From the NCBI GenBank assembly GCA_003551945.1, contig PUNZ01000049.1:1-8304 (forward strand): DNA of 8,304 bases. Reading direction: 5' to 3'. Positions within the stretch are counted from its first letter, which is position 1; the number at the start of each line of letters is the position of its first letter. The notes below the pieces were generated by a model. That model saw only the letters and a program-made list of their open reading frames with translations. It was not told the DNA's origin and ran no database searches. Positions 1 through 5,645 of the stretch are shown one piece after another. This stretch comes from Halovenus sp. Its GTDB lineage: Archaea > Halobacteriota > Halobacteria > Halobacteriales > Haloarculaceae. The position numbers and the translations under genes are program-made.

Positions 1-665
1 GCATCCTCACGTGATGGGTCGGGCATCTCTGGCCAGACGAGGTCGACGCCAGCATCGGCGTAGAGGCGGCCGCGTTCGAGGTGCTCGTCCCAGTCACCGT
101 TGGCTGAACCGTAGGCGTCGGTTCGGGCGATGATGATGGTGTCCTCGCTCTGTTTGGCATCGACTGCAGCTTCGAATCGTGCCACAGCGTTCTCGCGTGG
201 GATAATCTGCTTGCCAGCGATGTGACCACAGCGTTTTGGCGTCGTCTGGTCTTCGATGTGAACTGCAGCAACGCCTGCTTTCTCGTATTCGCGCACGGCA
301 CGGCGCACGTTATGGGTGCCACCGTATCCGGTGTCACAGTCCGCAATGATTGGCAGGTCGGTCGCTTCGACCTGGCGTTTTGCGTTCTCGACCATCTCGC
401 GCATGTCGACCATCTCAAGGTCTGGGAAGCCGAACTGACCGAGCACAGTGGAGTAACCGGACATATAGACCGCGTCGTGACCGGCCATCTCGGCCAGTCG
501 AGCATCTAGTGCGTGGTAGGTTCCTGGTGCGAACACGAAGTCCTCGTTGTTGAGGAGCTCACGCAGTTCGCGTGCTTTTGGGTTATCCAAATTCTGTCGG
601 ATGTGTGGTTCCGTGGTTCGAACTCGACTCGCAACTTCGTCAGTTCCGCTAGTATCCTGTGTCAT
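1..665 (-). CDS. aceA: Isocitrate lyase / methylisocitrate lyase family enzyme, N-terminal 221 residues (cut by left edge)
   Basis: The reading frame is open from ATG at 665 to the window edge and encodes the TIM-barrel core of the isocitrate lyase/PEP mutase superfamily. Visible motifs are SGY (69-71), the metal-binding DCDTGYGG (109-116), IEDQ (137-140), the catalytic loop KRCGH (144-148, catalytic Cys146) and RTDA (181-184). The family cleaves isocitrate to glyoxylate and succinate (glyoxylate shunt), or 2-methylisocitrate to pyruvate and succinate. Haloarchaeal isocitrate lyases are short, about 345 residues, so roughly 125 C-terminal residues are missing here. The start is well fixed: an in-frame TGA lies ten codons upstream with no other start codon between. 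No Shine-Dalgarno sequence precedes the ATG. In Haloferax volcanii aceA forms an operon with malate synthase aceB; a partner would lie outside the window. The family call is firm. Isocitrate versus methylisocitrate specificity is inferred, because KRCGH also occurs in PrpB enzymes. Confidence 0.88.
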   Translation of the reverse strand, partial: MTQDTSGTDEVASRVRTTEPHIRQNLDNPKARELRELLNNEDFVFAPGTYHALDARLAEMAGHDAVYMSGYSTVLGQFGFPDLEMVDMREMVENAKRQVEATDLPIIADCDTGYGGTHNVRRAVREYEKAGVAAVHIEDQTTPKRCGHIAGKQIIPRENAVARFEAAVDAKQSEDTIIIARTDAYGSANGDWDEHLERGRLYADAGVDLVWPEMPDPSRED

Positions 666-678
666 AGGTGTGATTGAC

Positions 679-693
679 CGCGTTGAAGACGCG
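679..693 (-). repeat. Small inverted repeat in the predicted aceA leader
   Basis: CGCGT (679-683) and ACGCG (689-693) form a perfect 5-bp dyad with a 5-base spacer. It lies 14-28 bases upstream of the aceA start codon, inside the leader predicted from the TATA box at 725-734. It could be a small RNA hairpin or a protein-binding site. A 5+5 dyad can also arise by chance, so this is reported with low confidence. Confidence 0.3.
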
Positions 694-721
694 TGTCAGT
701 TTGCAACCGTCTCCAATCTAC

Positions 722-738
722 GGGTATAAAAAAATGTT
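722..738 (-). promoter_or_regulatory. Probable TATA box of the aceA promoter
   Basis: On the minus strand a run of T ends in TATA (TTTTTTTATA, positions 725-734) within an AT-rich stretch. With the usual archaeal spacing of about 26 bases, transcription would start near 700-705. That gives a 5' untranslated leader of about 35-40 bases before the ATG at 665. No better TATA-like element sits at the leaderless distance from this start codon. Function is inferred from sequence and spacing only. Confidence 0.5.
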
Positions 739-788
739 ATGAATTATAATGATAATACCGTTTAACCGGGCTATATTATATAATGCAT

Positions 789-803
789 TCTAGTATGCCT
801 AGA
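789..803. repeat. TCTAG-N5-CTAGA inverted repeat upstream of the aceA promoter
   Basis: Two CTAG tetramers nine bases apart form a perfect dyad, TCTAG (789-793) and CTAGA (799-803). The spacer is tatgc. It lies about 55-75 bases upstream of the predicted aceA TATA box. CTAG is generally rare in haloarchaeal genomes, so a symmetric pair in an intergenic region is a plausible regulator site. No binding protein is known to me for it. Confidence 0.3.
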
Positions 804-824
804 GTGATTAGTGGTCACATGAAA

Positions 825-852
825 CGTGGTTGTGTGGCGTGTGCATACCACG
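825..852. repeat. CGTGGT-N16-ACCACG inverted repeat
   Basis: CGTGGT (825-830) and ACCACG (847-852) are perfect reverse complements with a 16-base spacer, in the gene-free stretch between msrA and aceA. It could be an operator with half-sites spaced about two helical turns apart, or a stem in an msrA read-through transcript. It may also be chance. Confidence 0.25.
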
Positions 853-916
853 ATTTTGCGCTTATTGCTTGGCGGCATTTCTTGCTACTTTGTGACATAA
901 ATTCATCTTTCATCTC

Positions 917-921
917 AAAAA
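917..921 (-). terminator. Possible T-tract terminator after msrA
   Basis: On the minus strand there is a run of five T (ATTTTTG) about 43 bases past the msrA stop codon. Archaeal RNA polymerase can terminate at T-rich tracts without a stem-loop. A single T5 run is only weak evidence, but it is the best candidate before the aceA promoter region. Confidence 0.25.
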
Positions 922-963
922 TCATACCAATCGAATTCCGACGTCCTGGACGAAACTGTGGAT

Positions 964-1503
964 TCAGTGTTGTGGTGATTCAGCGAGTTTGTCGCGGTGT
1001 TTTTCCTCTATCTTTTTGAGCTTTGGCGGAATTTGCATCTGGCAATAGGGCTGGTTTGGGTTCTTTTCGAAGTAGTCTTGGTGTTTCTCTTCCGCCCGAT
1101 AAAACGTCTCAAGCGGGGCGACCTCAGTCACGACTGGTCCTTTGCCAGCCTCCTCCAGGGATTCGATATATGCCTCAACGACGTCGCGCTGCTCGTCGTC
1201 GTGGTAATACACGCCCGAGCGATACTGCGAGCCAACGTCCGGCCCCTCTCGGTCTTTCGTTGTCGGGTCGTGAATCTCGAAAAAGACCTCCAGAATCTCC
1301 TCATAGGAAATCTCCTCGGGGTCGTAGGTCAACTGGACCGCTTCTGCGTGGCCCGTTGTTCCGCTACACACTTCCTCGTATGTCGGGTCCTCCGTGTTGC
1401 CACCACAGTAGCCCGAAACGGCGGCTTCGATACCACGTACGCGCTTGAATGCCGCTTCGATACACCAGAAACAGCCACCGGCGATGGTTGCTTGTTCGGA
1501 CAT
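964..1503 (-). CDS. msrA: Peptide methionine (S)-S-oxide reductase MsrA
   Basis: This 179-residue cytoplasmic enzyme reduces the S-epimer of methionine sulfoxide in proteins or as free amino acid. The N-terminal GGCFWC motif (9-14) carries the nucleophilic Cys11. Family signatures follow: SGYCGG (30-35), CSGTTGHAEAVQ (46-57), FFEIHDPTT (74-82), GSQYRSGVYY (91-100) and QPYCQ near the C terminus (151-155). Length is normal for a single-domain MsrA. The cysteines are C11, C14, C33, C46 and C154; resolving cysteines are likely among them, probably recycled by thioredoxin. The motif ends in Cys (GCFWC) rather than the commoner Gly. The start is fixed by an in-frame TAG two codons upstream of the ATG, and a TATA box 27 bases upstream implies a leaderless mRNA. 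No msrB is present in the window. The exporter gene lies 73 bases upstream on the same strand. Confidence 0.95.
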   Translation of the reverse strand: MSEQATIAGGCFWCIEAAFKRVRGIEAAVSGYCGGNTEDPTYEEVCSGTTGHAEAVQLTYDPEEISYEEILEVFFEIHDPTTKDREGPDVGSQYRSGVYYHDDEQRDVVEAYIESLEEAGKGPVVTEVAPLETFYRAEEKHQDYFEKNPNQPYCQMQIPPKLKKIEEKHRDKLAESPQH

Positions 1504-1525
1504 GGACTACTGTAGGGGAGCAAGC

Positions 1526-1534
1526 AGTATAATG
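1526..1534 (-). promoter_or_regulatory. TATA box of a leaderless msrA promoter
   Basis: The minus-strand sequence CATTATACT has TATA at 1528-1531, centred about 27 bases upstream of the A of the msrA ATG (1503). This is the spacing at which archaeal transcription starts at or next to the start codon. No Shine-Dalgarno sequence lies at a suitable distance before the ATG, which agrees with leaderless translation. Confidence 0.6.
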
Positions 1535-1576
1535 GCTCTCATCCTTCGGAAAAGGGAACCAATCCAGACACTACGC

Positions 1577-3484
1577 TCAGTCGTCGCCTTCGAGCAGTTC
1601 CGCCCGGCGCTCGAAGTCGATACTTCCTGCCTGGACGTTCCACAGTGAGGCGTACCGTCCGTCTCTGTCGAGGAGCGTCTCGTGGTCACCACGTTCGACA
1701 ATTTCACCCGCTTCGAGGACCAGAATCTCCTCAGCATCGCGAATCGTCGAGAGACGGTGGGCGATGGCGAGCGTCGTCCGGTCTTCGGTGATTGCATCGA
1801 TCGAGCGCTGGATTGCTAACTCGGTCTCGGTATCGACCGCGCTCGTTGCCTCATCGAGAATGAGGACTGGCGGGTCTGCAAGCACCGTTCGAGCGATGGC
1901 GATACGCTGGCGCTGCCCGCCTGAGAGCTTCACCCCTCGCTCGCCGACACGGGTCTCATAGCCATCTGGCAGTTCGGTGATAAACTCATGTGCCTGTGCG
2001 ATACGGGCCGCTTCGCGAACCTCTTTTTCGCTGGCATCGAACGTTCCATACCGAATATTGTCGGCGATAGTCCCATCGAAGAGGAACGTATCCTGCCCGA
2101 CGTAGCCAATTGACGAGCGGAGGTCACTAAGGCGTACGTCCCGGATGTCGGTCCCATCAATCCGTACTGCTCCTGTATCTACGTCATAGAGCCTGAGCAA
2201 GAGCTTGAGTGCGGTCGATTTGCCTGCACCTGTCGGCCCAACAAGCGCGACCATCTCGCCGGGGTCGGCGTCGAAAGACATGCCGTGAAGGACTGTCTCA
2301 TCTTCCCCGTCGGTGAGTTTCGAGTTGTACGAGAAAGAGATACCATCAAACTCCACGTGCCCCTCAATACCGTCGAATGGCTTGGGGTTCTCTGGGTCCT
2401 CGACGCCTGTCGAGATGTCCATCAGCCCGAAGACGCGCTCGCTTGATGCTTTGGCGTTTTCGTACTGGTCGACGATGTTCGAAACCTCCGCAAGGGGGTC
2501 GACAATCCGCTGGGTGAGAAAGAGAAAGACAACAAAGTCACCGACCGTGAGCGTCCCCGTCAGCGGTCCGGGTGCGGTGTCGTTGACCAACCAGAGCCCG
2601 CCGATGAGAAACGTCGCAGCAAACGCCAGCCCTGCGAGCAGTTCCATCCCCGGTCGGTAGAGATAACTCAGTTTGAGGACGGCCATCGTATCGTCAAACA
2701 AGCGTCTCGAAGCCTTTCGGACCCGACCAATCTCGAAGCGTTCGCTCGCGGTTGCTTTCGTCAAATCCACTCCCGAAATACTGTTTTCGAGGCGCGTGTT
2801 GAGATTCGCCACCGCGGAGCGCTGGCGGACGTAGCGGGGTTCGACGGTTCGCATGAACCACAGCGTAAACAGAAACATTGCAGGGACGGCAAACAGGGTG
2901 ACAAACGCCAGTTGCCAGTTGAGATAGAAGAGGACGCCGGCGATACCCGCGACCATCACGAGCAGGCGCATGGAGTTCATCAGCGCGTCGTCGAGAAACC
3001 GTTCGAGATTCTGGGTATCGTTGTTCAATACAGCCATGACCTCGCCCGTCTGCTTATCATCGAAAAAGGCCATATCGAGGTTTTGCATCTTCTCGAAACA
3101 GTCCACACGAACCGCGTGCATCACGCCGTGGGCGAACAGATTCGCTGAAATACCGTAGACCCAGGTAAAGAGCGCTGTCGTGAGAAACGCAACGGCAATC
3201 GCAACAACGGTAAACTCGAACTGTGCGATCTCGGCGGTCGGGAGCCACGCATCAGGAACGAGCGGCACGGAAAAGTCCTCGCCACCGACAAAGATGGCGT
3301 CGATGGCGACACCCAACAGGAGCGGCGGAACGAGCGTCGCAATCCGTGCGATGAAATTCGCTACCATCCCGAGCGAAAACCAGCCAAGACGACCCCGGCC
3401 ATAGGTAACAAACAGCCGCGTCATCGGCCGGTCAACCTGCTCGCGATAGGCGTCGAATGGCGTCTCCTCGTCCTGGGAACTCAC
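1577..3484 (-). CDS. ABC exporter half-transporter (MsbA/MDR-like permease-ATPase fusion)
   Basis: This 635-residue protein has an N-terminal six-helix transmembrane domain (hydrophobic segments near 35-63, 88-110, 168-187, 190-211, 280-300 and 313-325). It is followed by one ATPase domain from about 377. The ATPase has Walker A GPTGAGKST (416-424), Q-loop Gln464, the exporter X-loop VGERG (513-517), signature LSGGQ (520-524), Walker B VLILDE with catalytic Glu545, D-loop SAVD (548-551) and H-loop His576. All catalytic residues are intact, so a working homodimer, or a heterodimer with an unseen partner, is expected in the cytoplasmic membrane. Substrate cannot be told from sequence; drugs, lipids and peptides are all moved by this family. 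Translation starts at GTG, supported by an in-frame TAA four codons upstream. The lipoprotein operon ends 87 bases upstream and msrA begins 73 bases downstream, both on the same strand. Confidence 0.93.
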   Translation of the reverse strand: MSSQDEETPFDAYREQVDRPMTRLFVTYGRGRLGWFSLGMVANFIARIATLVPPLLLGVAIDAIFVGGEDFSVPLVPDAWLPTAEIAQFEFTVVAIAVAFLTTALFTWVYGISANLFAHGVMHAVRVDCFEKMQNLDMAFFDDKQTGEVMAVLNNDTQNLERFLDDALMNSMRLLVMVAGIAGVLFYLNWQLAFVTLFAVPAMFLFTLWFMRTVEPRYVRQRSAVANLNTRLENSISGVDLTKATASERFEIGRVRKASRRLFDDTMAVLKLSYLYRPGMELLAGLAFAATFLIGGLWLVNDTAPGPLTGTLTVGDFVVFLFLTQRIVDPLAEVSNIVDQYENAKASSERVFGLMDISTGVEDPENPKPFDGIEGHVEFDGISFSYNSKLTDGEDETVLHGMSFDADPGEMVALVGPTGAGKSTALKLLLRLYDVDTGAVRIDGTDIRDVRLSDLRSSIGYVGQDTFLFDGTIADNIRYGTFDASEKEVREAARIAQAHEFITELPDGYETRVGERGVKLSGGQRQRIAIARTVLADPPVLILDEATSAVDTETELAIQRSIDAITEDRTTLAIAHRLSTIRDAEEILVLEAGEIVERGDHETLLDRDGRYASLWNVQAGSIDFERRAELLEGDD

Positions 3485-3507
3485 AGCGCAGTCTTACTGT
3501 CTAGGTT

Positions 3508-3517
3508 CGTTTAGTAC
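3508..3517 (-). promoter_or_regulatory. Weak TATA-like box for the ABC exporter gene
   Basis: The minus-strand sequence TACTAAACG (3509-3517) is centred about 29 bases upstream of the GTG start at 3484, the position expected for a leaderless promoter. It matches the archaeal TATA consensus only loosely. No Shine-Dalgarno sequence precedes the GTG. The gene may instead, or also, be read from the lipoprotein operon upstream. Confidence 0.3.
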
Positions 3518-3571
3518 TCTCGGTTTTTGTGTCGGTCTGATTGGCTGGTATCTGTTGACGGTGGCCTGTAA

Positions 3572-4900
3572 CTATGCTTCGAGCGCGTCCTGCAGTTCGG
3601 AAACTGCCTCAGGCACGGCCCGGGCACGCTCGGCAGCGACAGCGTATCTGCCAGTGACCCGACTAATTTCGTGGGAATCGTGTCGAGGGGAGGCAATCTG
3701 TTCCCGGTCGTTATCAGCAAGGTAAATTCCCTCAATAGCGTCAATAAGACCAGTTTCGACCAGTGGTTCCGGCCCCGCTTCCCCCCGCTGATTCTCTATT
3801 GCGTTGAGTGCATCGTCTCGCAGCGCGCTGATATCCTCGACCGACTCAGGTCTATCGAGATCACCGTCACCGACCCGGTCACGTAATGGCTCGATAGCGT
3901 CGCTATCTCGAAGTAGCGTGAAGGCCCGAACCGTCGCCCGCGCAACGAACCCATCTGCAAGCAGTTCTTGGAGCGTCTCTTCCCCACGCTTTGTATTCAT
4001 AGCGAGATGGACAACCCGTTCCCGTGGCGTTTCATCCACGATTTCGTCAAAAAGCGCCTCAGAAACATCCTCGAACTCTCCCGCAGGAAGGTCGTCGAGA
4101 CGGTCATCAAGCCTTTCAGCAAGGACATTTGCCGCTGTCTCGAACTGGTCGGAGTATGTCTCCGCTCCGTCGTATTGCTCGTCAAGATGGGTTGCAACCC
4201 CCAGATGACTCGTTGCGGTTTCCACATGCCGGTCAATCTCGGAGACTGCTTCAAACGCGGATGCTTCCGGTGAGAGAATCTTGAGTCGTTCGGTTTCCTT
4301 CATTCCGGATACAAGATGGTCTTCAATCTCGTTGTAGACAATAAGTGCCTCCGCTCCGTCATCACCAGTTCGTTCAAGCGATTCCTGAACCGTCGTCATC
4401 TCCGTCTCAAGAGTTTCTGCATCAGCCATCGCGTCATCGTACGTTCGCCCAGCAATGGCGGCGTCGTAGCCGCCGCGAGCCTCACCCGCCGCCTGTCGGG
4501 CGGACCGGATATCCGAGAACTCGCGTTCGTCAGTCGGTGTCTCTTCGAACGACGAGAACCGGTCTTCTGCGCGCTCTACGAGGTCAGCGAGGTCCTCCCG
4601 GATAAGTTCGTTTGGAACTGCCGAAATATCGTCGTCGGTAATTGGCTCTAACAGCTCTTGGGTCCGTTCGCGTTGTGCCTCAAAATGTTCGTCAGTCACT
4701 TCGATAGGGAGCGGAGATGGGATTGCCGGCACATCAGCCGTTTCGAGTTCTCGAAGGGCGGCGGTGTCAATATCGGGGATATCTGCATCGTCGTCGCTCT
4801 CAGTGTAGCCGAGACAGCCAGCCACTGAGCTAGTGAAAGCAAGCGTCCCCGTTGCGAGCAGCGTTCGTCTGGAGAGAACGGCATCAGGGTGCTTCGTCAT
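3572..4900 (-). CDS. Tat-exported lipoprotein of unknown function, 442 residues, acidic and helical
   Basis: The N terminus carries a twin-arginine signal (SRRTLL, 10-15), a hydrophobic stretch and a lipobox VAGC ending at Cys29. The mature protein should be exported folded and lipid-anchored on the outer face of the membrane. Cys29 is the only cysteine. A short acidic linker (about 33-46) leads into a long Asp/Glu/Ala/Leu-rich region with heptad-like spacing, which suggests helical bundles or coiled coils. I recognise no enzymatic or binding motif and no C-terminal transmembrane segment. The frame stays open upstream to 5272, but the ATG at 4900 is the right start: it gives the signal peptide and follows a strong Shine-Dalgarno sequence, and upstream residues are basic and lack haloarchaeal composition. 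The start overlaps the preceding lipoprotein gene by 17 bases, implying coupled expression and perhaps a shared complex. Confidence 0.85.
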   Translation of the reverse strand: MTKHPDAVLSRRTLLATGTLAFTSSVAGCLGYTESDDDADIPDIDTAALRELETADVPAIPSPLPIEVTDEHFEAQRERTQELLEPITDDDISAVPNELIREDLADLVERAEDRFSSFEETPTDEREFSDIRSARQAAGEARGGYDAAIAGRTYDDAMADAETLETEMTTVQESLERTGDDGAEALIVYNEIEDHLVSGMKETERLKILSPEASAFEAVSEIDRHVETATSHLGVATHLDEQYDGAETYSDQFETAANVLAERLDDRLDDLPAGEFEDVSEALFDEIVDETPRERVVHLAMNTKRGEETLQELLADGFVARATVRAFTLLRDSDAIEPLRDRVGDGDLDRPESVEDISALRDDALNAIENQRGEAGPEPLVETGLIDAIEGIYLADNDREQIASPRHDSHEISRVTGRYAVAAERARAVPEAVSELQDALEA

Positions 4901-5513
4901 CCGTGCCACCTCCGTTTGCACCGGCTTCCTCTTCGAGAATAGCACAGTTTCGTCGCGTCCCGAAGCTAAATCCGGACGGTTCTGTGCTGAAGCTGACCGG
5001 GACGCTGACGGCGAGCAGTTGCGTGTGTGTAGCGCCGGTCGAACACGCCACATCTGGCTCTCGGTGTGTCCAACAGGTCCGGAGTCTGAGACCACCGCCA
5101 TTTCGCTCGGACACGTACAGCATGCCAAGCCGTTCACAGCCCTGGACGGTTTCCAACGTGAGGACGGCTGATTCATGCTCGTAATCGAGGTCGGTGAGAA
5201 ACGCTTCGAGTTCCTCAACGCTTCCTTCGGTTGGGTCGCCCTCGATGGCGAACTCCTCAACATCGCTATCATCGATGACGTACTGGCGATTCAGTTCCTC
5301 ACCGTCAGCGTCATAGAGAACGTGCTCATCCGTCTCGAACCGGAGGCTGTAGCTGTCGACGTTGGTAAACCGCTCTTCATCAGCTGACGCTTCCTCCGGA
5401 GTGTCGTCAGTGTCATCCTGTCCGAGACAGCCTGCGGTCACAGCGAGCGCGCCGGCCGCCAGTACCGTGCGGCGTCGAACAGGTGTGTCGGGTGGAGGGG
5501 ATGTGGGCGGCAT
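4884..5513 (-). CDS. Tat-exported small lipoprotein of unknown function, 209 residues, four mature-part cysteines
   Basis: A twin-arginine signal (RRRTVL, 13-18) and lipobox TAGC (lipidated Cys29) mark this as an exported membrane-anchored protein. An Asp/Glu-rich tether (about 32-47) is followed by a globular part of about 145 residues. That part holds four cysteines (C126, C147, C157, C190), enough for two disulfide bonds outside the cell. A pattern of alternating hydrophobic strands around them suggests a small beta-rich domain; such Cys-containing lipoproteins are common in haloarchaea and mostly uncharacterised. I can assign no function. The frame is open upstream to 5777, but the ATG at 5513 is chosen because it places the signal peptide at the N terminus and sits 21-28 bases from TATA-like sequence. 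A longer form would overlap ileS. It is the first gene of a two-gene operon. Confidence 0.85.
   Translation of the reverse strand: MPPTSPPPDTPVRRRTVLAAGALAVTAGCLGQDDTDDTPEEASADEERFTNVDSYSLRFETDEHVLYDADGEELNRQYVIDDSDVEEFAIEGDPTEGSVEELEAFLTDLDYEHESAVLTLETVQGCERLGMLYVSERNGGGLRLRTCWTHREPDVACSTGATHTQLLAVSVPVSFSTEPSGFSFGTRRNCAILEEEAGANGGGTDDEAP
4907..4913 (-). promoter_or_regulatory. Strong Shine-Dalgarno site for the 442-residue lipoprotein gene
   Basis: GGAGGTG on the minus strand ends six bases before the ATG at 4900 and matches the 16S rRNA 3' tail complement well. It lies inside the upstream lipoprotein gene, where it also encodes part of a Gly-Gly-Gly stretch near that protein's C terminus. 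This site decides the start of the downstream gene. It fits the haloarchaeal pattern in which internal operon genes use Shine-Dalgarno sequences while first genes are leaderless. Confidence 0.75.
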
Positions 5514-5530
5514 CGGTTGTTTTGTCCACA

Positions 5531-5544
5531 GTATAACATAATAT
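5531..5544 (-). promoter_or_regulatory. TATA region of the lipoprotein operon promoter
   Basis: The minus-strand sequence ATATTATGTTATAC offers two overlapping boxes: TATTATG centred about 28 bases before the ATG at 5513, and TTATAC centred about 21 bases before it. The first has the spacing for a leaderless transcript. No Shine-Dalgarno sequence is seen before this ATG. Confidence 0.5.
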
Positions 5545-5615
5545 GTCTTTTGACTGGTATCAGCGATATCCTCTCCCCGACAGACCAGCCCTCGCCCGAT
5601 GACCGGACCGATTCC

Positions 5616-5624
5616 CCTATAATG
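5616..5624 (+). promoter_or_regulatory. TATA box of the leaderless ileS promoter
   Basis: CCTATAATG has TATA at 5618-5621, centred about 26 bases before the ileS ATG at 5646, so transcription should begin at or beside the start codon. It faces away from the lipoprotein promoter; the two start codons are 132 bases apart. No T-box-like leader or attenuator fits in this short space. Confidence 0.6.
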
Positions 5625-5645
5625 CCGCGGACAGACAGATTGCAT

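Larger units (their letters stand above)
666..963. other. AT-rich intergenic region upstream of aceA
   Basis: About 300 bases separate the aceA start from the msrA stop. I see no convincing gene: the one small plus-strand frame (ATG at 783) has a non-acidic, Arg/Cys-rich product unlike haloarchaeal proteins and runs into the 3' end of msrA. The segment 722-785 is strikingly AT-rich compared with the surroundings and contains the probable aceA TATA box. Short dyads are present at 743-756 (ATTAT/ATAAT), 789-803 (TCTAG/CTAGA) and 825-852 (CGTGGT/ACCACG). A T5 tract on the minus strand (917-921) may end the msrA transcript. No tRNA-like fold was recognised. Confidence 0.6.

Noticed and set aside
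222..509. A 95-residue plus-strand ORF opposite aceA
   Set aside because: It is antisense to conserved isocitrate lyase motifs and shows no features of its own.
743..756. ATTAT-aatg-ATAAT inverted repeat as an operator
   Set aside because: In such an AT-rich stretch a 5-bp A/T-only dyad is expected by chance, so it was not listed as a site.
783..1019. A 78-residue plus-strand ORF in the aceA-msrA gap
   Set aside because: The product is Arg/Cys/hydrophobic-rich rather than acidic, it overlaps the 3' end of msrA antisense, and the TATA-like sequence abuts its ATG instead of lying about 26 bases away.
997..1515. A 172-residue plus-strand ORF opposite msrA
   Set aside because: It is the antisense shadow of a clear msrA gene; the translation has no recognisable motif and a non-haloarchaeal composition.
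3572..5272. A 566-residue open frame as one protein
   Set aside because: The first 124 residues are basic, Ser/Arg-rich and lie opposite to normal haloarchaeal composition, while the Tat signal and Shine-Dalgarno site define the start at 4900.
5553..5588. CTGGT...ACCAG arms in the divergent promoter region
   Set aside because: Five-base arms separated by 26 bases are too weak to call a hairpin or operator.
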